Positions 49,346 to 61,834 of a stretch of 64,000 nucleotides of DNA are shown here, in pieces (position 1 is the stretch's first letter; each line of letters begins with the position of its first letter). Below the pieces are notes generated by a model. The model saw only the letters and a list, made by a program, of their open reading frames with translations, did no database searches and was not told the origin of the DNA. The DNA is from Daphnia pulex (Eukaryota; Arthropoda; Branchiopoda; Diplostraca; Daphniidae), in assembly GCF_021134715.1 (NCBI RefSeq), contig NC_060021.1, positions 9,766,501-9,830,500 on the forward strand. Direction: 5' to 3'. A program made the position numbers and the translations under genes.

Positions 49346-52300
49346 TGTGATTCTTTGTTCTCTTTTTTGTGTCAACCGCTTCGCCATGTTCCAGTTATTT
49401 ATTGAAAATAGTATTGCTCACCCGACGTTGTGTTTTAACAGGATTTTTGAAAGAAAAAAAAATGATTCCTGTACATTTTTTTTTCTGATTTTGTTATAGT
49501 CTGGGTTGAGAAGTCAATCGTAACAGCTCTTTGCATCGTTTGAATTCTGAATATTTTTGCATACCAACTTCCAGGGATCACATTTTTTTTCTAAAACTTC
49601 AGTCACAATATGTGTTATTAACTTCTTGCCTTTCAAAACTAAAATCAAAGTCCATTACTAACCTCGTTTTTTTAATAGGCTGTTGGGGCTGTCATGTGAT
49701 AGCTGTATAATGTCTGAAGAGAAAAGTAAAGTGCCTGAAAAAAGATTGATGCCAGGCAAATATCGGCAGACTTTCTTTTTGTTTCCAGTAATGAAATTGG
49801 GCCCCGTCGTACGAAAATTGCTTCCGTCGTCCCGAAAAAAGGTTACCAACCCAATAAAACTTAAAATGCTGTATGTCTGTCTCAAAAGAGCTGCTTTAAA
49901 ATTCGCAAGACAAGCGACTTTCGACGAACAAAGAAGAAACGCGATGGCGATTGCGGATTTTCTGCGCATAAACGACGCGAAACTTGCGAAATAACCATTG
50001 AAGAAAGGCAGGTATACTTTCATTTCAACTCTGTTTTCCGTTCTGGTGTTCACTTTTCCACGTCAAAGATTTCGACTGAGTCATGGGAGAACTTATGTTT
50101 CTAAAAGAATTGTTGGCTTGCGTCCTACTTGAAAATCAAAGTCAGTTTGACTCAACATCACGCTAAGAAACGATCATGGGGAGTTCCCCCCATAAGCTTG
50201 AAAAAATTCGCATCAAAATTTTAAAATGACGATAGACACAACCCAGAGTAATTGGATTTCTAAATGTTCCATCAAGCAGTATTATTCATCATCCTCTGCA
50301 TTTGCCATTTATCTTCCACATCGTGTTTTATGGGGAGGGCTCCCAATAAAATAGCACTTACCTGTCTTCTGGCGGGATGCCATCAGTGACCAAGGGTTCG
50401 TCTAGGCTTTTCGATACCTTTGTTTTCTTGCCTTTTGGTTGAATGCAAATGCTGTTGAAACAGCACTAAACTTTCTCTCTCTCTCTCGATTTAGGTAGTA
50501 GTAGCGCCCATATTTCCTTTTCAAAATTTTATGTTCCCGCCTTTTGAGTCATTCTCGTAGAAAATGCTGCTTGTGTGTGTTCCTGCAACGGCAATAAACG
50601 GCTGCAATTCGCGATAGCGCTCAAATCTATACATAGACAGGCAAATGCGCATAAAAGAAGAATATGTACATAAGCTCGCGATGACGTAAAGGAATTAACA
50701 ATTTTGCAATGAATCAATAGCACGTGCGCCAGACATCACCTCAGCCTTATTTGCCAACCTCTGACAAATTGATATGATTGACTTTCAGAATCGAATTGTG
50801 AATATTTGCCTACTCTCTCGGTTAGAAATCACGCCAGGCCTTTGCATCAGACTTATTGCGAAAAAATAAGGTTCTAGGCGTCTAGCTCACTTTCTCCAAA
50901 TAGAGCCTTTTATCTCCTGGATAGGTGTCCTGACCTCTTTCAGCTTGAGTAACGGCATCCCGCAGAGGGAAAAGAGGAGCGTTAGGAAATTTCGACGTCT
51001 GTTATATAATCCCTATATTTTTCGCCCAATCTGACACCCAGCTCCGGAAATGGGTTTGTGAAAAATTTCTCCATTTTGCTTTCTTATATATGAATATGCA
51101 AAATAATCGCTAATAAATCTTATGTCTATTTTGTCTAGAGTGTGTATACTGTTGAAATGAAATCGTCTGATTTGACACATGGAACTGTTTCTTTGGCGCC
51201 GCAAAAAAAAGGTATAAAATAACTATTAGTTGTATTACGTATATAGTTAATTTGCTTTAATACCGCCCTTTTTTTCCCATCCAGGAAAACCGAGGAAAGC
51301 GAGAAAGGAGTAAGGGAGTATGTAAAACTACAGGTAATTTCCTCTTTACCCATTCTCCCCTCCCCCCTGAAGGACTTAAATTCGTTTTCAAACAGGTGTC
51401 TGGTTGCCAGTCGCATCCGAGCAGGCAACCGATGACCTAGACATCGTGTCGAATTCATCTTTTTTTTTATTTTATTTTTCTTCTTCTCTTTTTGGGCGAT
51501 TATTTTTTGTTAAACGTAGCGCCGCGCCTCACGTGTGTCTGTCACAGCCCAGCACGGTCGTGGCAGAGAGAGAGAGAAAGTTGAATCGATCCCCATAGTG
51601 ATCTCTTCCTATAGAGTGGGCCTTTTTTTCTTTCTCAGTTACTGCCAGCAGCAGCTCCAATACGTAAATTCTTCAGCTCAAGTTGTTGCAGCAGTCGCAG
51701 TTTGAACGCGGTCGCGATAGGAAGGGACGGAATCCTTCTTCCACCTCTATATTATTATTTCATTCCGTCTGCCGTCAAGTAAGTGAACTTTTTAACTGTT
51801 ATCTTAATTTCGTCTGGAGTTGTGCTTTATGGGAAAATGTGTTTGGTGACTGGAACCTGGGAGTAGAAACAAACACGAAATAGCGACGAAATGGAGCACC
51901 GCAAAACGTTAGACCTGAGCATAACAAGTGGCGACAGATGCCCTGTGGTTTCGGTTATCGCGAAGTTTGTTACGTCTGCCATCGACAGTCCCACTCCATC
52001 AAATTCATCTTGGGACTTGGGAGAAGGAAGTCGGATACAGTAGGGTTTTTACGGGCCATGTGTATGCATTTCTAGGTCGTAAGGGTTGTTTTCTTAATTA
52101 CATTCCTTATGTTCTCTCGCCTGTGGAGACAAAATAACCCCCAAAACCAGGCTGTATTCCTTTTAATTAATTTATTTCTGATGGTTAAGGTGAAATTTTT
52201 ATTTCGAATGGTGGGGTCCAAGAGAAGAAATCATTCATCCCGCGGAAGACGTTGATGCAATTAAATAGTGTCCGGATCGAATTTATCCGGGGACGACAAT

Positions 52301-53224
52301 AAGATTGATGTGCAGCTTTCCTTCCTTGATCTCTCTGCCTTTAACTAGTATAGTGCCACCATGGGCCTAATTTTGTAGAGAAGAGAAAAGGAATGTTAGG
52401 TATAGGGCGGGGAGGATGAGCAAAGTTAGTCTGTTGGAACGTGAACTAAAACACTAAATATATGCTTAAAGTGACCTAAAAAAAAGAAAAGCTGATTTTT
52501 TTTTTCTTTTTCTTTTTGTAATCACTGCTCTTGGTCAACATTTCCAAAAGCGTCTGGCTAAACTACTCAACGCGGTTGTTTTGATGTACGGTACGACACT
52601 CTCTCTCTCCCTCCTCTTTTTTCTCCCTCGCGTTTCCGTCGCTCGTGAATTCGCTCACGCACGCCGGCCGTGTTTAAAAAAAAATCCCATTTCGTTATTC
52701 GACAGCTTGTGTATTCTTATTTTCTTGGTCGGTTAGATTTTGTCATTATCTTTTCCTTTTTTCTTAAACATCTGCTGTTCTATCTGAAGTCGGGGCCAAA
52801 CATTTCCAGGTGTAGGTGAAAAATATGTTGGTGTGTGTGCGGTACGGAACGTGATTAATCAAGTGACTTGGAATCGTGTAGACTATAGACAATGGGATGA
52901 TGAAACTGGGCACGGTATGAAGAGGCTCAGCCACTTTTGGAAAAAAAAAAGAAGATGGTCAGAATCTAGTAGCTGTCGTGATAAGGGAAGCGTGAATGCC
53001 AGGCCCCGGGCGGAGAAACTGTTGCTCTTGACTTTCTCCCACTGAGAAGGCCATCCGCGTTGCGACGAAGGACGTTTTTTTTTTCTTTTTTCAGACAAGA
53101 AAGATCCTCCCTAAATTGTAGATATGGGTCAACCTGGTCATTAATGATAACACGTTCTTTCATATTTCAACCCTACAACCTTTTTGACTTTTTATTCCTT
53201 CCGCTAGAAGAACATGAGGATACC
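49346..53224. other. Region between the two GMC genes
   Basis: There is no strong gene, but two possibilities are noted. An open frame with ATG at 49710-49712 and stop at 49994 would encode a 94-residue Lys/Arg-rich helical protein that I do not recognise. Around 51780 the sequence GTCAAGTAAGTG is a good splice donor after a GC-richer stretch, which could end a 5' UTR exon of the second GMC gene. The rest is AT-rich or pyrimidine-rich DNA. Confidence 0.4.
49710..49994 (+). CDS. Possible small basic protein, unrecognised
   Basis: An ATG-initiated frame of 94 codons starts MSEEKSKVPEKR. It has no signal peptide and many Lys, Arg and Ala residues, with a C-terminal half likely to be helical. 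It lies 365 bp after the GMC gene 1 stop on the same strand. There is no domain, no obvious splice partner and no paralogue in the window. It could be a chance frame, a 3' UTR segment or a small real gene. I report it only because its composition is more protein-like than other frames here. Confidence 0.25.
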   Translation: MSEEKSKVPEKRLMPGKYRQTFFLFPVMKLGPVVRKLLPSSRKKVTNPIKLKMLYVCLKRAALKFARQATFDEQRRNAMAIADFLRINDAKLAK

Positions 53225-55687
53225 ATGAAACGCTTAGTCTGCCGAGAAATGTTTGCGCGTCGTTGGCTCTTAACCTTGTTCATGCTCATCTGGTCTGGTC
53301 TGTTTATTGTCTGCAATCACGCCTTGGCCTGGGGTAAAGACGATCCCGAAGGAAAAGTGAAGAACGCTAGGGTAAGTTTACCAACATTGAATTTTAGGCT
53401 AGTCTCAGAGAATTGTGCTAGCGGATACTAATCTCGTTTGTCTAAATTTTGTCTAAATTTAGAAATATTATTCCGAGTACGATTTTATTGTGGTGGGAGC
53501 GGGATCGGCTGGGGCCGTGCTGGCTTCGCGGTTGTCTGAGATTGGCGACTGGACGGTGCTGTTGCTAGAGGCCGGGGGTGATGAAACGATTTGGTCGGAT
53601 GTCCCTGGAGCCGCCAAGTATCAGCAACTCACTGAATTGGATTGGCAATTTCAGACGGAGCCGCAACCGGGCCAATGTTTGGCTTTGAAAGACCATAGGT
53701 ACGGCCTAGTGCTATCTACTATTCCACTTATAATTCCCGGCGTCGGTTAACCGCCGTCTCCTAAATTTCACGGTGAAAATATGCTTTGCAACCCTCTTTC
53801 CTTTCGCCAACTCTCCCTTTTTTCGTCTTGGACTTTCCCGTTATTAGTTTTGTTTATTTTTCCATGCCCACTTTTGCATTTTTCTAATAATGCAGATGCA
53901 ATTGGCCACGAGGCAAAGTGCTTGGCGGTTCATCCGTCCTTAATTACATGTTGTACGTGCGAGGCAACCGGCGGGATTACGACAGTTGGGCGGCCATGGG
54001 CAACTACGGGTGGTCGTACAACGAAGTCCTGCCCTATTTTATCAAGTCGGAGGACAACCGCAATCCTTACTTTGCCCAGAGCCCCTACCATGGAACTGGC
54101 GGGCTGTTAACTATCCAGGAAGCGCCTTATCGCACTCCCCTGGCCTCTGCTTTCCTAGAGGCTGGCATCGAATTAGGTAAGCGCAATCGTTTTTCTATTT
54201 TGAATTTAACAACTGACATTTAAAAATTTAGAATTACAAACATTTCAATTGCAGGTTACGAGAATCGGGACTGTAATGGCAAGTACCAAACAGGATTCAT
54301 GGTGCGTTGAAATTATATCAACAATTATTTTCACGTCTACATTTGTTTAATTGTCTTATCTTTTAGATTCCACAAGGGACAATTCGAAGAGGAAGTCGTT
54401 GCTCAACGGCCAAGGCATTTCTGCGTCCGGTCCGGCACCGGCCGAACCTTCACGTTGCCATGTTTGCTCACGTCCACCGGGTTGTGATCGATCCGAAACT
54501 TCGTCGAGCTGTCGGCGTCGTTTTCCAGCGCAAGAAGAAAGTCTACGAAATTCTCGCTCGCAAAGAAGTGATTTTGGCGGCAGGTGCCATCGGCAGTCCT
54601 CATTTGCTGCTCTTGAGTGGCGTCGGAGACGCCCATCACTTGCAACGGACTGGCATTCCTGTTGTCCACCATTTGCCCGGCGTGGGTCGCAACCTACAAG
54701 ACCATATCTCCGGCCGAGGAATGGTTTATCTAATCAACGAGACCATCTCGTTGGTTGAGCCTCGCTTCTTTAATCTTCCGTCTTTACTCAAATACAAACG
54801 GTCACTTGACGGTCCGTGGACGGCCCTGAGCGGCACAGAAGGACTGGCCTGGGTCAACACAAAATACGCCGATCCAAAGTACGTACATGTATGGTTTTTC
54901 CCGTACGCCATCTTGGCGCCATTAAACCCATTTCTTTTGAATTTATAGTGACGACTTTCCAGACATGCAGCTGCAATTTATTGCCGGTTCGCCGATATCA
55001 GATGGCGGCAAGACGTTACGTCACAACGATGGCATTCGAGATGATGTGTGGGACGAATACTACGAACCTATTTCTCTCGAGGACAGTTGGCAGCCCATTC
55101 CCATAGTTTTGCGACCCAGATCCAAGGGCTACATACTCCTTCGCTCTAGCGACCCATACGATAAGCCGCTCATTTACGCCAACTACTTTCAAGACGAACA
55201 CGATTTGAAAGTGATGATTGAAGGGATGAAGATCGGACTGGCGCTGAGTCAGACGACAGCCTTCCAGCGCTTCGGATCACGTTTTTACGACAAACCTTTT
55301 CCCGGATGTCAGCACTTGCCGCTGTTTACGGACGAATACTGGGGTTGCTTCTTGCGTCACTATTCGACGACACTCTACCACCAGGCCGGAACCTGCAAGA
55401 TGGGCAACAGTTCCGACCCAACGGCTGTGGTTGATCCTGAGCTGCGCGTTTACGGATTGGCTGGATTGCGAGTTGTGGATGCTTCGATTATGCCAAACGT
55501 GGTTTCTGGAAATACCAACGCTCCTGTGGTAAATTACCGTTGACTGAAACCTTTTACGTTTCTCGCGTGTCTTGAATTCATATAAAAAAAAAAACAAGGT
55601 AATAACGTGTCATAATTTTCGTTTTAGATCATGATAGCGGAGAAAGCTGCCGATCTCATTAAGCGTTCGTGGCTGGGCTATTCATAA
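53225..55687 (+). CDS. GMC oxidoreductase 2 (glucose dehydrogenase-like, FAD)
   Basis: Seven exons, in frame: 53225-53371, 53463-53698, 53896-54176, 54255-54301, 54367-54878, 54949-55528 and 55628-55687, giving 620 residues. The N-terminus has a basic start followed by a hydrophobic stretch (about 14-35), a signal peptide or signal anchor. The FAD motif GAGSAG is at 61-66. Signature 1 ([19 protein letters not shown]) and signature 2 ([13 protein letters not shown]) are intact. His552 lies in [11 protein letters not shown] and Asn596 in the closing GNTNAP motif, the usual active-site pair. It shares every intron of this gene with GMC gene 1. The first gene has two extra introns, one within the Rossmann motif region and one after the DGG loop. 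Substrate and electron acceptor are unknown. Confidence 0.93.
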
Positions 55688-56178
55688 TTACGGTGGCGTC
55701 TACATGAGTAAAAGCACTTTAAGAGCTGTTTACTAAAAAAAAAACTTGAATTTGTGTGAGATATTCTATCGTTTTCAATCATTCTTTTAAAGGGGACTGT
55801 TTTGTTCTTTTTATAGTATTTAAAGCAGAGCATGTTTTTGATTATGACTAAATAACTAACTGGGCCACAGTTCTGTACATATTGATTTCACAAAATAGAC
55901 TATTATATATGATGATAATTTGTCTTGCTATTCATGATGTAAAGTGTATTTCAGAATTCGACAGGAGTGAATCAACGCTAGGAACTATTATAGTGCGAGG
56001 TAAGTCTAGGAACTTAAGTTTCTTGCTGAGCAGTAATTAGGAACATTGGTTTTACATGTAGATAGTTGAATTTTGTTTAAGTGGTTTCTTTCTCTTTATC
56101 CCGCCAGGGTTTTCTACTGACCGGTTTTTGTCTATAAAAGTATGAATGGTTCCGTTACTTTTCTCAATTTTAATTATT

Positions 56179-56944
56179 TCAACAGCTGCTTACGATATTG
56201 AATGGCGGGGTTTCTATTCCTGTCCAGAACACCTTGTATTCGGCTACCACTGTGGCCCTGAATAAAGGTGATTATTAAATATTGTAACATAAATCATGTG
56301 TGTTATTGATTGGTTTTTGCAATAATAATTAACATTTATTACTCAAAGTAGAATTTGCCCTCAAAATTGGCTGGTGGTTTCCATACGAAGTTTACGACAC
56401 TCTTCGGATAGTTGATAACGTGTGTTGCAGCATTCTGTAAATCAGAGACTTGGATCTAACAAAAATGGTAAGCATTGTAAAAGTATTGTAATGATAGTTA
56501 CCTGAGTGCCGCCATGGCAGTCGATTAATTGAGCCACATCGGGGTCTTCCACTGGATCGAACGAACCAACGATCGTGTGGTCAATTAAGGATCGAGCTTG
56601 AATGAAAAATCCCTTAAATGTCCTGTGACGTTCAGCAATCAGCGTAACTAGTGTTAAAAATAATTCGCTTATTAAAAATTAATTAGTCGATCATTTTATT
56701 CGGTTGCATTATATTTACCGTTGTATTGGTCCAAGGAGTTGGAAGTGCTGTCAAAAATAATCGAAGCTGATAAGTTGTAAGGCGGTGGATCCATCCATTG
56801 CGGTAGATAGTTATCATGTTGCGGAAGCATTGACTGACAATTTTCAGTCGGGGTTCCGTAGACGAGAGAGTGGACTGTAGCGATTCGGTCCATCAACAGC
56901 AGAGCAAAAGATGAATCCAACATTATGCGTATTACAGAATTCAT
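56179..56944 (-). CDS. Reeler-domain secreted protein 1 (putative defence protein type)
   Basis: Exons are 56944-56719, 56647-56502, 56434-56343 and 56257-56179, 180 residues by this model. A hydrophobic N-terminus (about 8-28) is a probable signal peptide. The Reeler fold follows: ENCQSMLPQH, then VTLIAE, FKGFFIQARS, IVGSF, LIDCHGG, NAATHV, NFVWKPPANF and ATVVAEYKVFW. This order is characteristic of insect Hdd11/l(2)34Fc-type defence proteins and the N-terminal Reeler of ferric-chelate reductase-like proteins. No DOMON or cytochrome b561 part is present, so it is a stand-alone secreted Reeler protein. The third exon is 92 nt, identical in length to that of the second Reeler gene. The C-terminus is uncertain because a GTAAGC donor near 56194 may lead to another tiny exon. 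Confidence 0.82.
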
Positions 56945-59900
56945 GGGGAGCTGATATTCTTGACAGCAAATTGGGAAAAGGCTGAAACGACACTATTCGG
57001 AAGACAAATATTGACTTGGAATATATATGTAGCTAGTTCAGGATTTTCCCCTTCATCCGCAATTTTAGAAGAATCTAATGGAAGCTTGCTGTGGAACCGC
57101 ACGGATTTGTTATCGAGCACGCGAGTCTGCTTTCTATTGTGAAGAATATAAGAAGTCAAGCTTTATTGAATGGAAACATATTCTCGCATGTTTCATATGC
57201 CAAGGACAAAATGTTTTCTTTTCGTTGGTCACGTTTCCCAATGTTACCGCCGAATCACGAACGATTATTTGTATTGACGATTGCACGTCCAAAATTTGGA
57301 TTTTGGACGTCAACCGACCATTCGTCCAAGTCGAACTGGCAACTTCGGACGTTAGACTACTCTATAAAGGGAGGACCATAGAACAGTCTTCAGGTTAAAC
57401 TATAGAAGATTTAAGATTATAGCTCTTCAGAAATGAGGTTGTCCGTGGAAAATTAACTTGATTTTTCCCGTATCTTTGCGCTATTTTCCTGGTATCAAAT
57501 TTCTCGTAAAAGTAATAGCGGTATTGTAATGTTCCAGAAGATTAAGAGAAAGCAAAAAAAAAAAAAAAAAAAAAAAAAGATGACGGTTTTAAGTTCACAA
57601 ATCTTCTATTTCATCGCTAAACAAAAGTTAATGCATGTTTATGAGGATGGCATTCCTATTTTTCTTTCACATAATACCAAATAACGCTATGAAACTTTCG
57701 ACGTTTTCCCATTAGTAACATGTCATTATGCGTCTACAATTTCCGTTTATGACTATATAGACAAAGACTCCGCGAGTTCTTTTCTGAATTATTTTCGCGA
57801 AACCATCACTTGAGAATGGCATTTTCTCTTTCTTTCGCCTTTAAATAACTCGAGATATGCGCCCAGGATGATGATCCGTCAAGTTGTTTGTGTTACATTG
57901 CATACATTGCATGGTACAAAACAAAAAAAAATCCCCTTTTTGGAATGGAGATAAGTAGAAAAGGACAAAATGACACACTGCCAAAATTCACATGGCCAAA
58001 TTCTGAAATTTATTTACTTCTTTTCTCTGTGCTGCATGGAGAAAGTTGTCGAGTCATTCTTTTACCAGACATATTTACCAACATCATGTGACATGCATTC
58101 CCAGACAATTCTATACCGACATGTAAATGGTATTACATGTGATTTCCACAATCAGATTGTTCTGTTGCTGGTAAAAGCGGCATGCGTAGTGCCGGGCGGT
58201 TGAAATTTTTCTTTAAGCACGCAAGAATGCAATAGCATCAAGCCAAAATATTTTGTTGAAAACCCATCCTTTTGAGAGAATGCCCTTGTGCAAGGGCGTG
58301 AACCTCAAGAATTGTGTTTTATTGACGCACGAAAGTGATTTCGTGAACCGCCTGTTGACGTTATACCCAAATTTATTTAACTTTCAGTTTTGGACCGAGA
58401 ACCGTACCGTCCGTACGTACCAAATGGCCCCACGAAAAGGGAAGCCAACAATGGCAGTTGTCCCGGAAACGTGAATCGCATGCATTTCTCCGTCGTAAAT
58501 TTCCACGAACCTATCAATATTTCCCAATCGGTCTGATACTGGAAACTTTCGACGAGAAAGTTAGACGGTTTGTTTTGTTAGGTTAGTCTTTTTTCATTTT
58601 TTCGAGCCCTGACTCCCTGAGCAGCATTTTAAATGGTATAGCAGACGTCATCCTGTTGACATTACGTAATAGAAAATTTGGCACCGTTATTCCGCTGTCG
58701 TTGCTAAGTCTGTCACCGTCCGAACCATCTGCTGAATAAATTTCAATAATGTTAATTATTTACTAGTTTTTATTTTATCAAGGAAACCGGCAATCTTTTC
58801 ATCATACACAGAACACAGGCAAAATGTAGGTCGAATTTCCGTTGTTTCGAAATAGAAAATAAAAATCTTTGACTCATAAGCTAGTAATATCGAATAGACG
58901 AAAGTTACCTTATTTACACAAATTTAGTTTTCTAGCGCTTCTTCAGTAAACATTTTACATTTTCAGAGCAGACGATGAGACCCAAACCGGCTGTCATGAG
59001 CAGGCCAAGCCCCGAGGGTTTTTTCTTTGTCATGTTTATCGATATTTGACGCCGCAAAATAAGTTTTAACAAAATAAAAACGCGTCAAGTGCAAATTATC
59101 AAATTTAAACAAATGAGCTGTATGCAGAAACTGTACTTGCAATAGTGTATCTAACTTTTAATAAAAAATATTGCAACGAGGATTGTTTTTAACTGTATTG
59201 TACAGATCACGTATTGCCAGCGCACTTTCAAAACAGGGAATGTACATATTCCGGCTGTCTTGCATCGAAAAAGTACTCTGGTTTCTAATCAACACCCGGA
59301 TAAATCTTTCGCCTTTTACTAAAGATTTCCGTGGTTAGGAGCAATCGATGAGTCTATATGACTAATTTTTCGAACGCTCGGTCGTAAGACTGGGCATCCA
59401 AGCAATTAAAAATAAATCTATATTACGAGTTGAACATTTCTCAAACTAGTTACAAGTAGAAATTTTATTCATTTATAGAGTTGCAGCTCCCAATGTCAAA
59501 CGTATTTTGGTTGATTCCTTATTTGATTTCTATTTTAAGTGTGTGCATATGTTATCAACAGACTGGCTCTGGCCTTTCGATAGGCAAAAACTGGACCTCG
59601 ATTTCTTTTTTATTACCCACTGGTCACTACTTTGACATGTTTTGCGAGTTCCTTGATTGAAACTTTCCGAGGACATGGCTTTTTTTTTAATTTTTTTAAT
59701 GCAATGAAAACTACTAAGTTGTTTGGTTTATTGACGACAAAAAAACCCATAGATTTCACGTTTCATGTTGTGAAATGTTAATCAATTAAAGCGATCTGTT
59801 TATATACAGTTAACGTGAACTCTTGTGACAATGTGACTTGTGATAACCTTCACGGATCTAGGTTTTTTATTTTAATACAAAAACCTTTCTCAATTAAAAA

Positions 59901-60258
59901 ACAACTACCAAACCAAAGTTAGTATATTATTACGTAATTCACATTTAAATTTTAAGTGAATTACTATTTGACATTAGGGTTTTTATTTTTTATTCCCTTA
60001 TTTTTAATTTGTTTCCAACAATTTTCCTTTTTTTTTGTTTAGTAGTCTTGAATCTAAACTTGTCAACGTTGTAGCTGAGGAGGATGAGCGCGTAAATGTT
60101 GTTTGTTTTTCTTTTTGCTTCTTCTGTGTGTTCTTTTTGAAGTGCAACTGTATTGAAATTCATCCGGTAGGATATAGAGATAGGCTTGAATAGATATAAT
60201 TTGCTGTTTTCCCTATACAATCAACCAAGCTCAAACAGTTTAGTTGTTTTATGTTTGA
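56945..60258. other. Intergenic AT-rich DNA
   Basis: Two overlapping plus-strand frames (57078-57398 and 57091-57381) have no start context or domain, and I do not call them. An A25 run lies at 57554-57578. No other gene or repeat could be supported before the transposon at 60.27 kb. Confidence 0.5.
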
Positions 60259-60266
60259 GTGAATCC

Positions 60267-61422
60267 TAGTGTTGGTGATATTCATGATATTTAAGATATT
60301 CGATTAATCGATACATAGTATCATGGTATCATGATATATCGGCGAATCGTTATCATGAAAAACCGCTGAATATGATGCAAAACAAATAACTAAGAATATA
60401 TCCGTACAGTCATGGGGGTATGGCTATAGTCTCGGCTTGTGACGCAGGGTGTCAGAGTTCGAGTCTGTCCGGGGTCAAGTGAAATAAAATTTTAGTTTAT
60501 TCAATTTACATCCCCTCGGGCAATTTAGAAAATCTGATGAACGAATATCATGAAATATCAAGAATACTAGGCTTTCACATATGAAACCATTAAAATAACT
60601 AACATCATTGTGTACGTCATGGGTACGTGGGTATAATCTCGGCATTCCACTCAAAAGATTGATAGTTCGAACCCTTGTGGAGGCAGAATCATTCACATCG
60701 CTTTCATTTTACAAGATCTTGTGAAAGAATATAAAAATATTAAGATGACAAAAATTTCAAAGAAAATATGAGACATCCATTGATTGTTTCTACTCCATGT
60801 TCATGGCTTTGTGGATATAGTTCTTGGTTCCTACCTGGGAGTCTCGAGTTCGAATACAGCAGAAATCCGAGAAATCGGCTTTACGAGTGCTTTAAGTTTA
60901 TTCATTGAAAAATCGTCGTCATCTTCCCGCTTTCGTCTATTTGGAGCGCTGCTTTTTCCCTTTAGCTCTTCCCATACCTCTTTGTGATGGAGATCTAAAT
61001 GTCTCCATTGATTTGGCGTGTTCTTGCAAGAACCTACAGTTTTGCAAATAACACAAACCCAATTGACTTTTATCCTCTTTCACTTCCTGGAAATATTGCC
61101 ATAGCCCATATGGCACTTGTGCGACATTTCAAATTGACGACGACGACAAATCGCGACATTTCAAGTGACTTGAACTGACATTTCAATTCAAACCACTATC
61201 ACAGACACAAACAATAGGCAGAAGATAATCAGGGCAGGTAGAACGACCAAGACAAAACGAACGATCAAGAGTTAATCACGAAAAAAACTTTCTATTTTTA
61301 CCGCTAGATGGCGTTAATTCGATACTTCATGATACCACGATATATCATGATTCTTGATATTCAGTCCGACGATGCCGATTCGGTGATATATCGATGTATC
61401 AACATCAGTATCACCAACACTA
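60267..61422. mobile_element. Non-autonomous hAT-type DNA transposon (1156 bp)
   Basis: The left end TAGTGTTGGTGATA (60267-60280) is the exact reverse complement of the right end (61409-61422). The element is flanked by a perfect 8-bp direct repeat GTGAATCC at 60259-60266 and 61423-61430. An 8-bp target duplication with a TAGTG-type terminal repeat is diagnostic of the hAT superfamily. Subterminal sequence at both ends is dense in TATCATGATA-like palindromes, typical of transposase-binding repeats. No transposase frame is present, so it would need an enzyme in trans. Intact ends and identical target duplications suggest a fairly recent insertion. It carries three tRNA-like modules and a CGCTAGATGGCG motif at 61302-61313. 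Confidence 0.9.
60410..60865 (+). repeat. Three tandem diverged tRNA-like modules inside the hAT element
   Basis: Modules lie at about 60410-60476, 60617-60684 and 60797-60865. Each begins CATGG, has an A-box-like GGNTATAGTCTCGG stretch and a B box: GTTCGAGTC at 60457, GTTCGAACC at 60665 and GTTCGAATA at 60848. B-box spacing is 208 and 183 bp. Module 1 has a plausible TTGTGAC anticodon loop (GTG), but its acceptor and T stems pair poorly, so these are tRNA-derived relics or SINE-like heads rather than functional tRNA genes. Confidence 0.75.
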
Positions 61423-61834
61423 GTGAATCCAAATTTGTGTCACCAACACAAATCTGTCTACTTAAAGCTTAATATGCTGTATGTCTTTCTTGAATCCAGT
61501 TGAAACAATCAGTTTTAATGAATGTCTTCCAAAAAAAAGTTTGCCAAAATAAGGCCACTTTTATTTAAAAAGTCATGATAAAATTAACAAATTCAGTGTC
61601 ACAATTTGTGGAATTCATGTCTGATATCAGGTTGATATATCAGTCTTACTGATCATCACAATACGTATGTATAATGTCAAGGCAAAAAGTTATAAAATAA
61701 GATCCCAACAAAGTGTCCTCAACGAACACACACCACATTAAAACAGCACTGGAAAACCTTGCAGCAAGCCATAGTTGGTAGTTATTGCTCAATCACCAGC
61801 ATAAGGTCAGTTCATTGACACAGTCAAGTCTAAT

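Noticed and set aside
57078..57398. 106- and 96-codon overlapping frames upstream of Reeler gene 1
   Set aside because: Two frames are open over the same DNA, with no signal peptide, domain or splice sites; probably chance.
60410..60476. A functional tRNA-His gene (GTG anticodon) in the transposon
   Set aside because: The anticodon loop and B box look right, but acceptor and T stems do not pair and two diverged sister copies exist.
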